DNA from: Polynucleobacter acidiphobus
Lineage (GTDB): Bacteria; Pseudomonadota; Gammaproteobacteria; Burkholderiales; Burkholderiaceae
Reading direction: 5' to 3'
Assembly: GCF_003065385.1 (NCBI RefSeq)
Contig: NZ_CP023277.1
Location: 1,706,889 to 1,770,888, forward strand
Length of the DNA stretch: 64,000 nucleotides
Of this stretch, positions 9,343 to 18,467 are shown in pieces. The notes beneath the pieces were generated by a model. That model was given only the letters and a program-made list of their open reading frames with translations. It ran no database searches and had not been told where the DNA came from. Position 1 is the stretch's first letter, and every line of letters begins with the position of its first letter. Made by a program: the position numbers and the translations under genes.

Positions 9343-10215
9343 ATGCGCATCCAACTCATTACTGGTATCTCTGGTTCAGGAAAATCAGTCGCCTTACGTG
9401 CGTTTGAAGATGCTGGGTACGATTGCGTTGATAACTTACCAGTGTCATTAATTGAGCAATTGGTAAGGACTATGGAAGGTGAGCAACGTCAGCATATTGC
9501 GATTGCGGTTGATGCCAGACGCGGTGAGTCGATCTCTCAATTACCCGCACTTCTGGAAAAGCTACGCCACAAGCATCAGGTTGGTGTGTTGTTTTTAAAT
9601 GCAGATACCAATACCTTAGTCCAGCGCTTCTCAGAAACGCGCCGCCGTCACCCACTCTCCCACCCCACGCAATCGACCACCTTAATTGATGCGATTGAGA
9701 GGGAACGAGAATTACTTGCTCCTTTAGCAAACGAAGCTCAACAAATTGATACTGGGCATATTCCAGCCCACACACTGCGCCACTGGATCGCTGATCAATT
9801 AAAAGAGCGGCCCATTGGTCTAGCGCTGATATTTGAGTCCTTTGCGTTCAAAGGCGGTGTACCCAGTGAGGCAGACATTGTGTTTGATGTTCGCTGCCTC
9901 CCAAATCCACATTACGAAGCAGCCCTGCGAGATAAAACTGGTTTGGATCAAGCGGTGGCGGACTATTTGTGTCAGTTTCCTGAGGTCTCACAAATGCTGA
10001 CCGATATAGAGTCGCATATCCAAAAATGGTTGCCGCACTATCTAAAAGATGGTCGCAGCTATCTCACAGTAGCGGTTGGTTGCACAGGCGGGCAACACCG
10101 ATCGGTTTACCTCGTACATCAATTGAATCAATTTTTCTCTCAGGCGGCAATCAAAGATGTATATGTCTTAGAACGTCATCGCGAACTGGATTCTAAGAAG
10201 ACTCGTATTGGCTGA
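9343..10215 (+). CDS. rapZ: RNase adapter protein RapZ (YvcJ family nucleotide-binding)
   Basis: In enterobacteria RapZ binds a small RNA and hands it to RNase E to control glucosamine-6-phosphate synthase; elsewhere the family is known as a GTP/ATP-binding protein. The 290-aa product has Walker A GISGSGKS at residues 8-15 and the conserved C-terminal motif VAVGCTGGQHRSVYLV. It begins one base after hprK, so it belongs to the ptsN-hprK operon. Its last 40 bases overlap the 3' end of mutY on the other strand. The family assignment is firm; the RNA-adapter role in this organism is inference. Confidence 0.93.
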   Translation: MRIQLITGISGSGKSVALRAFEDAGYDCVDNLPVSLIEQLVRTMEGEQRQHIAIAVDARRGESISQLPALLEKLRHKHQVGVLFLNADTNTLVQRFSETRRRHPLSHPTQSTTLIDAIERERELLAPLANEAQQIDTGHIPAHTLRHWIADQLKERPIGLALIFESFAFKGGVPSEADIVFDVRCLPNPHYEAALRDKTGLDQAVADYLCQFPEVSQMLTDIESHIQKWLPHYLKDGRSYLTVAVGCTGGQHRSVYLVHQLNQFFSQAAIKDVYVLERHRELDSKKTRIG

Positions 10216-11291
10216 GGTAGGCCATACTCCTTTAGCTGGCTTATGCAAATCCAATCGAGTGCAGCGCTTGAGTGTGGCCATTTCCGTTTGAGATGAATAA
10301 TCCATGGTTGCATTCGTAGCCGTCGATGACTAAATACATGCTCGATTACATGGCCTTCTTCAACTGAGGCAATCGAACCTAAATCGCTTTTTGATAAAAG
10401 CTTTGAAAGAACTGTCTGATTCAGTAAGCTCGTGACGTCACTTGATTTTGAAGGATTTATTTTCGGTTCGATCGGCTCCCATGGGGTTTCGATTAAGGAA
10501 TAAAGTCCACCCCAAATTGCTTTTGGAGGTCGCCTCTCAAGCAATATCTCATCCTGATAACGAATCAGAAAGATATGGGTTGTGAACGTCGGGGATTGCT
10601 TTTTCTTCTTTTTCGCTGGAATGCGATCGACCTGACCAAGCTCATACGCTTTGCACTCACTCATCATTGGGCAGGTCTGATCCTGACTTTGACATTTGGC
10701 GACCTTCGGGGTGCACCAGGTGGCCCCAAAATCCATCAGTGCTTGTGTGTAAATAGGCATTTGAGACTTCGTCTTGGGAAGAATCGCCCTTGCATGCTCC
10801 CAAAGCAATTGCACTGTCTGATGGCTTTGTTGATCACCAGTAATACCAAAAAAACGACTAATAACCCGCTTTACATTGGCATCTAGGATTGGGGCGCGCT
10901 CCTCAAATGCAAAGGCAGCAATCGCTCCTGCCGTGGATCGGCCAATTCCAGGTAATTTCTCAAGCTCTTGGGCCGATCTGGGAAACTGTCCTGCATACTC
11001 TGCCATGATCTGTTGTGCACAGCGATGAAGATTACGCGCGCGCGAGTAATACCCCAATCCGCTCCACAGCGCCATCACTGCATCTAGATCAGCGCTTGCT
11101 AGCGCCTTAACTGTTGGAAATTGACGCATAAATTGTGGGTAGCGCTCCATGACGGTGCTAACTTGGGTCTGCTGCAGCATGATCTCCGAGACCCAAATTG
11201 CGTATGGATCTCGCTGACCTTGCCAAGGCAGGCCTTGACGACCATAGTGCTTTGACCAACGAATTAAAGCTTGGGAGAAACGAAATCCCAT
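10176..11291 (-). CDS. mutY: A/G-specific adenine glycosylase MutY
   Basis: Removes adenine mispaired with 8-oxoguanine. The 371-aa protein shows the catalytic Glu in SEIMLQQTQV, the helix-hairpin-helix LPGIGRSTAGAIAAF, the catalytic Asp in ILDANVKRV, four C-terminal cysteines (C193, C200, C207, C213) for the [4Fe-4S] cluster, and a C-terminal NUDIX-like domain. Cysteine spacing is C-x6-C-x6-C-x5-C, whereas E. coli MutY has C-x6-C-x2-C-x5-C, so four residues are inserted. The frame remains open upstream to 11378 inside mutM; the ATG at 11291, two bases after the mutM stop, matches the family N-terminus. Confidence 0.94.
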   Translation of the reverse strand: MGFRFSQALIRWSKHYGRQGLPWQGQRDPYAIWVSEIMLQQTQVSTVMERYPQFMRQFPTVKALASADLDAVMALWSGLGYYSRARNLHRCAQQIMAEYAGQFPRSAQELEKLPGIGRSTAGAIAAFAFEERAPILDANVKRVISRFFGITGDQQSHQTVQLLWEHARAILPKTKSQMPIYTQALMDFGATWCTPKVAKCQSQDQTCPMMSECKAYELGQVDRIPAKKKKKQSPTFTTHIFLIRYQDEILLERRPPKAIWGGLYSLIETPWEPIEPKINPSKSSDVTSLLNQTVLSKLLSKSDLGSIASVEEGHVIEHVFSHRRLRMQPWIIHLKRKWPHSSAALDWICISQLKEYGLPQPIRVFLESSSR

Positions 11292-11293
11292 AC

Positions 11294-12130
11294 CTATCGT
11301 TTCTGACAGCAAGGACAATAATAGGTCGAGCGCTGACCTTGGGTTATTTGCCGAATCGGTGTTTTGCACACCCGACACGGTTCATTCGCTCGGTCATAGA
11401 CTTTGGTTTGCATCATGAAGTAACCAGGCTCACCATGCGCATCCACGAAATCGCGCAAACTGCTCCCACCAGCCGCAATCGCTCTTTTTAAAATGGTTCG
11501 TACCGCCTCGGCCAATCGCTCACACTGTGCTTTAGTTAATTTGCCAGCGGGTAAGCCTGGATGAATGCCGGCCTCAAACAAAGATTCAGAACAATAAATA
11601 TTGCCAACACCAACCACTGCTTGCCCGGCCAATAAAAATGCCTTTACCGAAATCGTTCGTTTGCGGGAAAACTGGTACAAACGTGTCGCGCCCAACTTCC
11701 CAGCAAAATCCTCGGCAAGGGGCTCTGGCCCCAATTTTTGAATTAAGGGATGTTCTAACACCTCGCCCTTAGTGGATGGGTGCCACAATACAGCACCAAA
11801 CTTTCGGGGGTCATGAAGCCGAAGACTAAGGCTATCAAAGTGAATGGAGACCCGATCGTGTGGCTTTAGGGGGTCCTTTTGAGGCAGTACACGCAATACC
11901 CCAGTCATACCTAAATGAATGATCAAATAGCCATCGGTCATTTTGAGCAATAAATACTTCCCCCGGCGCTCGATCGTATCCAAGCGTTGGCCCTTCAGAA
12001 TTTTTGGCAAGCCCCTGGGAACTGGCCAACGCAGTCGCCCATCAATCACATTGACATGCGTGATCTGACGCCCTTCTAGGTGGGGTTTAATCCCCAAGCG
12101 CGTGACTTCAACCTCTGGTAGTTCTGGCAT
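11294..12130 (-). CDS. mutM: Formamidopyrimidine-DNA glycosylase (Fpg)
   Basis: Bifunctional glycosylase/AP lyase that excises 8-oxoguanine and formamidopyrimidines. The start at 12130 gives the obligatory N-terminus MPELPEVE with catalytic Pro2 and Glu3; an upstream in-frame ATG at 12217 would bury this and is rejected. The 278-aa protein ends with the zinc finger C-x2-C-x16-C-x2-C (CRVC...CPCC). It is followed after 2 bases by mutY, a functional operon of the GO repair system. A TACAAT element lies 6 bases before the start. Confidence 0.97.
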   Translation of the reverse strand: MPELPEVEVTRLGIKPHLEGRQITHVNVIDGRLRWPVPRGLPKILKGQRLDTIERRGKYLLLKMTDGYLIIHLGMTGVLRVLPQKDPLKPHDRVSIHFDSLSLRLHDPRKFGAVLWHPSTKGEVLEHPLIQKLGPEPLAEDFAGKLGATRLYQFSRKRTISVKAFLLAGQAVVGVGNIYCSESLFEAGIHPGLPAGKLTKAQCERLAEAVRTILKRAIAAGGSSLRDFVDAHGEPGYFMMQTKVYDRANEPCRVCKTPIRQITQGQRSTYYCPCCQKR

Positions 12131-12136
12131 CGGTAC

Positions 12137-12142
12137 ATTGTA
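12137..12142 (-). promoter_or_regulatory. -10-like element TACAAT before mutM
   Basis: On the minus strand TACAAT is followed by GTACCG and then the mutM ATG, a 6-base spacing predicting a leaderless message. It lies 11 bases from the divergent -10 of the TPR-LolB gene, inside a 35-base intergenic region. Confidence 0.45.
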
Positions 12143-12153
12143 GATTCGGGGAT

Positions 12154-12159
12154 TAGAAT
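12154..12159 (+). promoter_or_regulatory. -10-like element TAGAAT before the TPR-LolB gene
   Basis: TAGAAT, then GTGCTG, then ATG at 12166. The 6-base spacing predicts a transcript beginning on that ATG, and therefore argues against the in-frame GTG at 12160 as the start. Confidence 0.42.
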
Positions 12160-12165
12160 GTGCTG

Positions 12166-13665
12166 ATGGGCTATCGATTGACTTCCATTTTGGCAAATAT
12201 TGGTCTGAAGCATGCATTGCTTTGGGCTATCTGCGGCTGCTCTTTGGGCTTCATGCTGCCTGTCTCAGCGCAGACCAAAGGAGCTACCAGCGAGCAAGTA
12301 TTTGAAATACTTGCTTCTGAAATTGCCCTACAACGGGGTGAGGCTGGGTTGGCCTATCAAACCTATTTGAGCCTCGCACGACAAACCGGGGATCCTGCTT
12401 TAGCTCAACGTGCAATGGAAATTGCAATTGCGGCGAACGCGGCAGATCTCGCTTTAATCGCTGCACAGACTTGGGATGAGCTATCGCCACCCGGCCAGAG
12501 CAAGCCCAAAGAAGTATTGGTTACCCTACTGATGCTCAATCAACGGTGGTCTGATGCTGTTACACCAGCCATCGCCCTTCTTAGGGAACAAAATGTTAGA
12601 GAGCGCGAACAAATTTTGCTCCAGTGGCAAAGCCTATTGGGTCGGGCTCAAGATGAGGGAGCGGCTTTAAATGCCTATTACAAAATTGTTGCGGCCCTCG
12701 TTCCGCCTCCTTCCAATCCTCAAATTTTGTATACCTATGCTTTAGCAGCTGAAAAGTCCGGTCAGTTTGAGGTGATGGAGAAAACCTTAAGAACTCTGAT
12801 TGAACGCAATCCAAATGATATTCAAGCACTCAATGCGCTGGGCTACTCCTTAGCCGACCGAAATGTCAAACTGAAAGAGGCGTATGAACTGATTCTTAAA
12901 GCACACAATCTGGATCCTAGAGATCCGTTTATTTTGGATAGTTTGGGTTGGGTTAACTTTCGTTTAGGTAACAATGAGCTTGCCTTAAAGCAGCTGCAAG
13001 ACGCATTTCGCATCAAACCTGAGGCTGATATCGCCGCTCATCTTGGCGAGGTCCTCTGGACGCTTAATCGACCGATTGAGGCAGAGGAGGCTTGGCGACA
13101 GGGTGAGTTGATCGACGCAAATAATGCCACCCTGCGCGAGACCTTAAAGCGCCTAAAACCATCTTGGGCGATCTCGATGGATGTGGTCGCTAGTCAGTGG
13201 GATGGTCGTTTTGCGGTTAAGGCAAGCGATCGACCCACCAACAATAATCAAGGTGGATCGGGTAGCTTTACCCTCACCAAAAATGGCTTGAGTGATACCT
13301 TGGAAATTCGGGGGCCCATGGGAGGTGCAATTGCCAAAATCACGATTAACCCGGGTGAAGCCATTCTAGAACGTGATGGCAAAAAAGTTAGTGCGATTGA
13401 TGCTGACACCTTAATTCAAAATACCTTAGGCTTACCGCTGCCCGCGCGGGGTTTATCCAATTGGCTAAATGGGCAATTACGCGCCGGCAGTCCTGCACGG
13501 CTCGAGCGCGATAACCTGGGTCAAGTCAAACGGATCTCGCAAGACGGATGGGATTTAGCCTATGTGTGGAATGAGAGTAAGAAGATTGAGCGTCTTACGA
13601 TGACTAGAAACACGAACACGGGTTCGATTGATGTGCGCTTAATTTTTGATCAAGTGAATGAGTAA
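12166..13665 (+). CDS. Secreted TPR protein fused to a C-terminal LolB domain
   Basis: A 499-aa protein. It starts with a Sec signal peptide (likely cut at VSA|QTKG near residue 35), continues with helical TPR repeats clearest at about residues 211-328 (for example ALNALGYSLADRN and DSLGWVNFRLGNN), and ends from about residue 335 with a domain resembling LolB, the outer-membrane receptor that inserts lipoproteins (GRFAVKASD ... LPLPARGLSNWLNGQLRAG ... GWDLAYVW). In most betaproteobacteria a TPR gene and a separate lolB precede ispE; here the two seem fused. LolB is normally lipidated; only a poor lipobox (ICGC, C25) exists. It overlaps ispE by 8 bases. Confidence 0.85.
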   Translation: MGYRLTSILANIGLKHALLWAICGCSLGFMLPVSAQTKGATSEQVFEILASEIALQRGEAGLAYQTYLSLARQTGDPALAQRAMEIAIAANAADLALIAAQTWDELSPPGQSKPKEVLVTLLMLNQRWSDAVTPAIALLREQNVREREQILLQWQSLLGRAQDEGAALNAYYKIVAALVPPPSNPQILYTYALAAEKSGQFEVMEKTLRTLIERNPNDIQALNALGYSLADRNVKLKEAYELILKAHNLDPRDPFILDSLGWVNFRLGNNELALKQLQDAFRIKPEADIAAHLGEVLWTLNRPIEAEEAWRQGELIDANNATLRETLKRLKPSWAISMDVVASQWDGRFAVKASDRPTNNNQGGSGSFTLTKNGLSDTLEIRGPMGGAIAKITINPGEAILERDGKKVSAIDADTLIQNTLGLPLPARGLSNWLNGQLRAGSPARLERDNLGQVKRISQDGWDLAYVWNESKKIERLTMTRNTNTGSIDVRLIFDQVNE

Positions 13666-14536
13666 TCGTCTCGAGCTCCTTGCTCCAGCCAAAATCAATT
13701 TATTTCTTCATGTGACCGGTCGACGTCCAGATGGATATCACGAGCTTCAATCGGTATTTCAATTGGTCGATTGGTGTGATCGCATTTCTTTAACTCCGCT
13801 CGAGCAAAGCACAATTATTCGGCACGGCGGTAATCCACAGATTTCCCCGGAGAATGATCTGGTCGTGCGAGCCGCTCAGTTATTGAAAAACCATACGCAC
13901 TACCCACGCGGAGTTGAAATTCATCTTGAGAAAAATATCCCCATAGGAGCAGGCTTAGGTGGTGGATCATCGGATGCAGCTACCGTATTAATTGGTTTAA
14001 ACCATCTCTGGGATCTTCATCTTCCCCAAGCCGAACTGAGTGAGCTAGGATTAAAACTGGGTGCCGATGTGCCGTTCTTTTTATTTGGTCAAAACGCATT
14101 TGTGCAAGGGATTGGCGAGCGACTGGAATCGATTGATCTACCCGATCATGAGTTCTTGATCATTTTTCCAGGAGAATCAGTTGCCACTCGGACCGTGTTT
14201 CAATCCGATCAATTGACCCGAAATCATGCTCCGATTACAATGGCAGACTTTCTTGCAAACACTGGTGAGGTTGGGCAGTTTACGAACGACCTCCAACCAG
14301 TTGCTTGTGAGCTCTGCCCTGAAGTAAATCGAGCATTAAATTGGTTGGCGCAAACGCTTCCAGATGCTACTCGTAAGATGTCTGGATCGGGTAGTAGTGT
14401 GTTTGCTGTACTACCAGAGTCGGTCAATCGACGCGATCTGGAACAACGGATGCTCACACTTCCCTCGGGGTGGGTGGGTCGGCTTGTTCGGGGTCTAAAA
14501 CTAAATCCCGCTTACAATTCGGTTTTATCAGTATGA
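13658..14536 (+). CDS. ispE: 4-diphosphocytidyl-2-C-methyl-D-erythritol kinase
   Basis: GHMP-family kinase of the methylerythritol-phosphate isoprenoid pathway. The 292-aa protein has the opening APAKINLFLHVTGRRPDGYH, the ATP-binding glycine/serine loop PIGAGLGGGSSDAA and the C-terminal MSGSGSSVFA. It overlaps the end of the TPR-LolB gene by 8 bases and is followed by tRNA-Gln and prs, the classic lolB-ispE-(tRNA-Gln)-prs order. Length and motifs are standard. Confidence 0.97.
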   Translation: MSNRLELLAPAKINLFLHVTGRRPDGYHELQSVFQLVDWCDRISLTPLEQSTIIRHGGNPQISPENDLVVRAAQLLKNHTHYPRGVEIHLEKNIPIGAGLGGGSSDAATVLIGLNHLWDLHLPQAELSELGLKLGADVPFFLFGQNAFVQGIGERLESIDLPDHEFLIIFPGESVATRTVFQSDQLTRNHAPITMADFLANTGEVGQFTNDLQPVACELCPEVNRALNWLAQTLPDATRKMSGSGSSVFAVLPESVNRRDLEQRMLTLPSGWVGRLVRGLKLNPAYNSVLSV

Positions 14537-14542
14537 CGCAGT

Positions 14543-14619
14543 AGGGGAGTCGCCAAGTTGGTCAAGGCACCGGATTTTGATTCCGGCATGCGAGGGTTCG
14601 AGTCCTTCCTCCCCTGCCA
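14543..14619 (+). tRNA. tRNA-Gln (anticodon TTG)
   Basis: A 77-base cloverleaf with encoded CCA. Acceptor stem AGGGGAG pairs with CTCCCCT; anticodon stem CCGGA/TCCGG encloses the loop TTTTGAT with anticodon TTG at 14577-14579; T-arm GAGGG-TTCGAGT-CCTTC with one G-T pair. It lies 6 bases after the ispE stop and 34 before prs, the conserved location, and is probably co-transcribed with ispE. Confidence 0.97.
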
Positions 14620-14653
14620 TTGTTATGATGGATAACCAATACTAGCCAAGACC

Positions 14654-15607
14654 ATGAACTCTGACGCGCTCACAATTTTCACTGGCAACGCCAATCCCGC
14701 ACTTGCACAGGCCGTTGCTAGCCAGATGCAGTTGCAGCTAGGAAAGGCCTTCGTTGGCCGTTTTTCTGATGGTGAAATCCAGGTTGAAATCCAGGAAAAC
14801 GTGCGCGGCAAGAATGTTGTTGTGATCCAGTCGACCTGCGATCCGACCAACGATAACCTCATGGAACTCATGATCATGATTGATGCCCTTAAAAGGGCAT
14901 CGGCCAACCGGATTACTGCGGTCATCCCCTACTTTGGTTATGCCCGCCAAGACCGCCGCCCCCGCTCTGCGCGGGTTGCGATTTCTGCCAGAATTGTGGC
15001 CAATATGCTGCAGTCAGTTGCAGGCGTAGAGCGCGTTCTAACAATGGACTTGCACGCAGACCAGATCCAAGGATTTTTTGATATCCCGGTCGACAATATC
15101 TATGCCTCCCCCGTCCTCTTAGGGGACCTACGAGCAAAAAATCAGCCTGACCTGACCGTGGTATCGCCCGACATTGGCGGTGTGGTACGCGCCCGGGCTT
15201 TTGCCAAGCAATTAAGCTGTGATCTGGCCATTATTGATAAACGCAGACCAAAACCTAATGTCTCGGAAGTGATGCATTTAATTGGTGAAGTGGAAAACCG
15301 TCACTGCGTCATCATGGACGACATTATTGATACGGGCGGGACTCTTTGCAAGGCGGCTGAGGTTCTAAAAGAACGGGGCGCCAAAAGCGTGACAGCCTAT
15401 TGCACGCACCCGGTTCTATCTGGAGGCGCAGCTGCTCGCATTGCAGGATCTGAAATTGATGAGTTAGTGGTTACTGACACGATTCCATTGAAACAAGATA
15501 CAAAATCCGTCAATAAAATCAGGCAGTTAAGTGTTGCCCCGCTGCTGGCAGAGACGATTTCGCGAATTACCAAAGGTGACTCGGTCATGTCGCTTTTTGC
15601 CGATTAG
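14654..15607 (+). CDS. prs: Ribose-phosphate pyrophosphokinase
   Basis: Makes phosphoribosyl pyrophosphate for nucleotide, histidine, tryptophan and NAD synthesis. The 317-aa class I enzyme shows the N-terminal [15 protein letters not shown], the flexible-loop region [11 protein letters not shown], and the PRPP-binding loop [14 protein letters not shown]. The start ATG is 34 bases after tRNA-Gln, in which a TATGAT (14624-14629) may serve as a -10 giving a leader of about 20 bases. Position between ispE/tRNA-Gln and rplY is conserved across beta- and gammaproteobacteria. Confidence 0.97.
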   Translation: MNSDALTIFTGNANPALAQAVASQMQLQLGKAFVGRFSDGEIQVEIQENVRGKNVVVIQSTCDPTNDNLMELMIMIDALKRASANRITAVIPYFGYARQDRRPRSARVAISARIVANMLQSVAGVERVLTMDLHADQIQGFFDIPVDNIYASPVLLGDLRAKNQPDLTVVSPDIGGVVRARAFAKQLSCDLAIIDKRRPKPNVSEVMHLIGEVENRHCVIMDDIIDTGGTLCKAAEVLKERGAKSVTAYCTHPVLSGGAAARIAGSEIDELVVTDTIPLKQDTKSVNKIRQLSVAPLLAETISRITKGDSVMSLFAD

Positions 15608-15651
15608 CTTCCTAAGCAACTGATTTCTACCGAATTTTTACTCTTTCAAGC

Positions 15652-15657
15652 TATAAT
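15652..15657 (+). promoter_or_regulatory. Consensus -10 TATAAT upstream of rplY
   Basis: A perfect TATAAT located 54 bases before the rplY ATG, with no good -35. It would give a leader of about 48 bases that contains the hairpin at 15665-15688. Confidence 0.45.
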
Positions 15658-15664
15658 TTAAGGC

Positions 15665-15688
15665 TTTCCGTTTGGTCGCGGACGGAAA
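15665..15688 (+). promoter_or_regulatory. Leader hairpin upstream of rplY
   Basis: A perfect 7-bp stem TTTCCGT / ACGGAAA around a 10-base loop (TTGGTCGCGG), placed between the predicted transcription start and the ribosome-binding site TTGGAG. It is a candidate translational control structure for the ribosomal protein, although no known r-protein leader motif is recognised. Confidence 0.35.
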
Positions 15689-15711
15689 TTAACCCTTAAT
15701 TTGGAGTCATC

Positions 15712-16362
15712 ATGAAAGTAGTAGCATTTGAACGAAGCGTACAGGGCACTGGTGCGAGCCGCCGCCTGCGCAATTCTGGGAAAACCCCCGGAATTATCTA
15801 TGGCGGAAAGCAAGAATCTCCCTGCGCAATCGAGTTAGACCATAACGCTTTATTCCACGCCTTGCGGAAAGAAGCTTTCCATTCATCCATTTTGGATATC
15901 GAATTAAACGGTAAATCACAAAAAGCCTTATTGCGTGATTACCAGATGCATCCATTTAAAGCATTGGTTTTGCACGTTGACTTCCAGCGTGTATCAGCCA
16001 GTGAAAAAATTCATATGCGCGTTCCTCTGCACTTTAAGGGTGCTGAAGAATCAGAAGCGGTTAAGTTTGGTGGAGCAGTTGTTAGTCACGTTGCTAATGA
16101 AATCGAAATCACTTGCTTGCCAGGCGATCTTCCCGAGTTCTTGGAAGTGGATCTAAGCAAAATTGTGGTGGGCCAATCGATTCATGCCAAGGACGTTGCA
16201 CTACCCAAGGGCGTTAGCCTAGTCCTGCATGTCGAGCAAGAAAACCCTGTGATCGCAAACGCTCGCGTTCCAGCGGTTAAAGCAGAACCAGAACCAGGTG
16301 CTGAGGCTGCACCAGCTGCAGAGGCTGCTGCACCAGCTGCTGATAAAGAAGCGAAGAGCTAA
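15712..16362 (+). CDS. rplY: 50S ribosomal protein L25/general stress protein Ctc
   Basis: Binds 5S rRNA in the large subunit. At 216 aa it is the long Ctc type: the N-terminal L25 domain ([20 protein letters not shown], residues about 5-95), a C-terminal TL5-like beta domain, and an Ala/Glu/Pro-rich tail (about the last 30 residues) of low complexity. A TTGGAG ribosome-binding site lies 6 bases before the ATG. The gene has its own promoter-like TATAAT and a strong terminator, so it is probably a single-gene unit between prs and pth. Confidence 0.95.
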   Translation: MKVVAFERSVQGTGASRRLRNSGKTPGIIYGGKQESPCAIELDHNALFHALRKEAFHSSILDIELNGKSQKALLRDYQMHPFKALVLHVDFQRVSASEKIHMRVPLHFKGAEESEAVKFGGAVVSHVANEIEITCLPGDLPEFLEVDLSKIVVGQSIHAKDVALPKGVSLVLHVEQENPVIANARVPAVKAEPEPGAEAAPAAEAAAPAADKEAKS

Positions 16363-16380
16363 ATCGTTTCACTCTCATAG

Positions 16381-16405
16381 AAACCCGCTTGATGCGGGTT
16401 TTTTA
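16381..16405 (+). terminator. Rho-independent terminator after rplY
   Basis: AAACCCGC, loop TTGAT, GCGGGTTT, then a run of T: an 8-bp GC-rich stem with a T-tract, 18 bases after the rplY stop. The best intrinsic terminator in the window. Confidence 0.9.
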
Positions 16406-16461
16406 TTGCCTAGTTGAAGTCGTTTATAGTTGGATCACTTAGCCTCAACCTACTGATAAAA

Positions 16462-17052
16462 ATGATTCGTTTAATTGTTGGACTCGGAAATCCTGGATCA
16501 AAGCATGAGGCCGACCGTCACAATGCAGGGTTTTGGTTTGTGGATCGTCTGGCTGCTCAACATAAACAATTTCTTCAGCCAGAAAAACGATTTAATGGTC
16601 GAATCGCAAAAATCCAAATTAAAGGTCATGATATTTACTTGTTAGAACCTGATACCTATATGAATCTCAGCGGGGAAGCCGTTGCTCCCCTATGTCGCTT
16701 TCATAAGATCGGGGCGAGTGAGGTACTAGTAGTCCATGATGAGCTGGATCTCAAAGCTGGCACGGCGCGTCTAAAAAAAGGTGGGGGCAATGGCGGTCAC
16801 AATGGCTTAAAAGACATTCAACAGCATTTATCAAGCCCCGAATTCTGGCGACTCCGCTTTGGGATTGGTCACCCACGCGATCTACCCGGCAATCTAGCAA
16901 GAATGGATGTTGCCGACTATGTGCTAAAAAAACCAAGCGCAGAAGAGCAAGATAAATTAGATGCGGTCATCACGAAAGCAATTAGTATTTTGCCCCTCGT
17001 TCTTGAGGGCAATACACAGGATGCTATGCAAATTCTGCACGGCCCAAATTAG
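16462..17052 (+). CDS. pth: Peptidyl-tRNA hydrolase
   Basis: Cleaves peptidyl-tRNA released by stalled ribosomes. The 196-aa protein begins MIRLIVGLGNPGSKHEADRH, contains the catalytic His in DRHNAGFWFVD, and the Asp-containing HDELDLKAG followed by GGGNGGHNGLKDI. The frame is open upstream to a TTG at 16414, but that would add 16 residues before the invariant VGLGNPG start, so the ATG at 16462 is chosen. It converges with the ferredoxin gene five bases beyond its stop. Confidence 0.97.
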   Translation: MIRLIVGLGNPGSKHEADRHNAGFWFVDRLAAQHKQFLQPEKRFNGRIAKIQIKGHDIYLLEPDTYMNLSGEAVAPLCRFHKIGASEVLVVHDELDLKAGTARLKKGGGNGGHNGLKDIQQHLSSPEFWRLRFGIGHPRDLPGNLARMDVADYVLKKPSAEEQDKLDAVITKAISILPLVLEGNTQDAMQILHGPN

Positions 17053-17057
17053 ATCAT

Positions 17058-18467
<1,410 letters not shown>

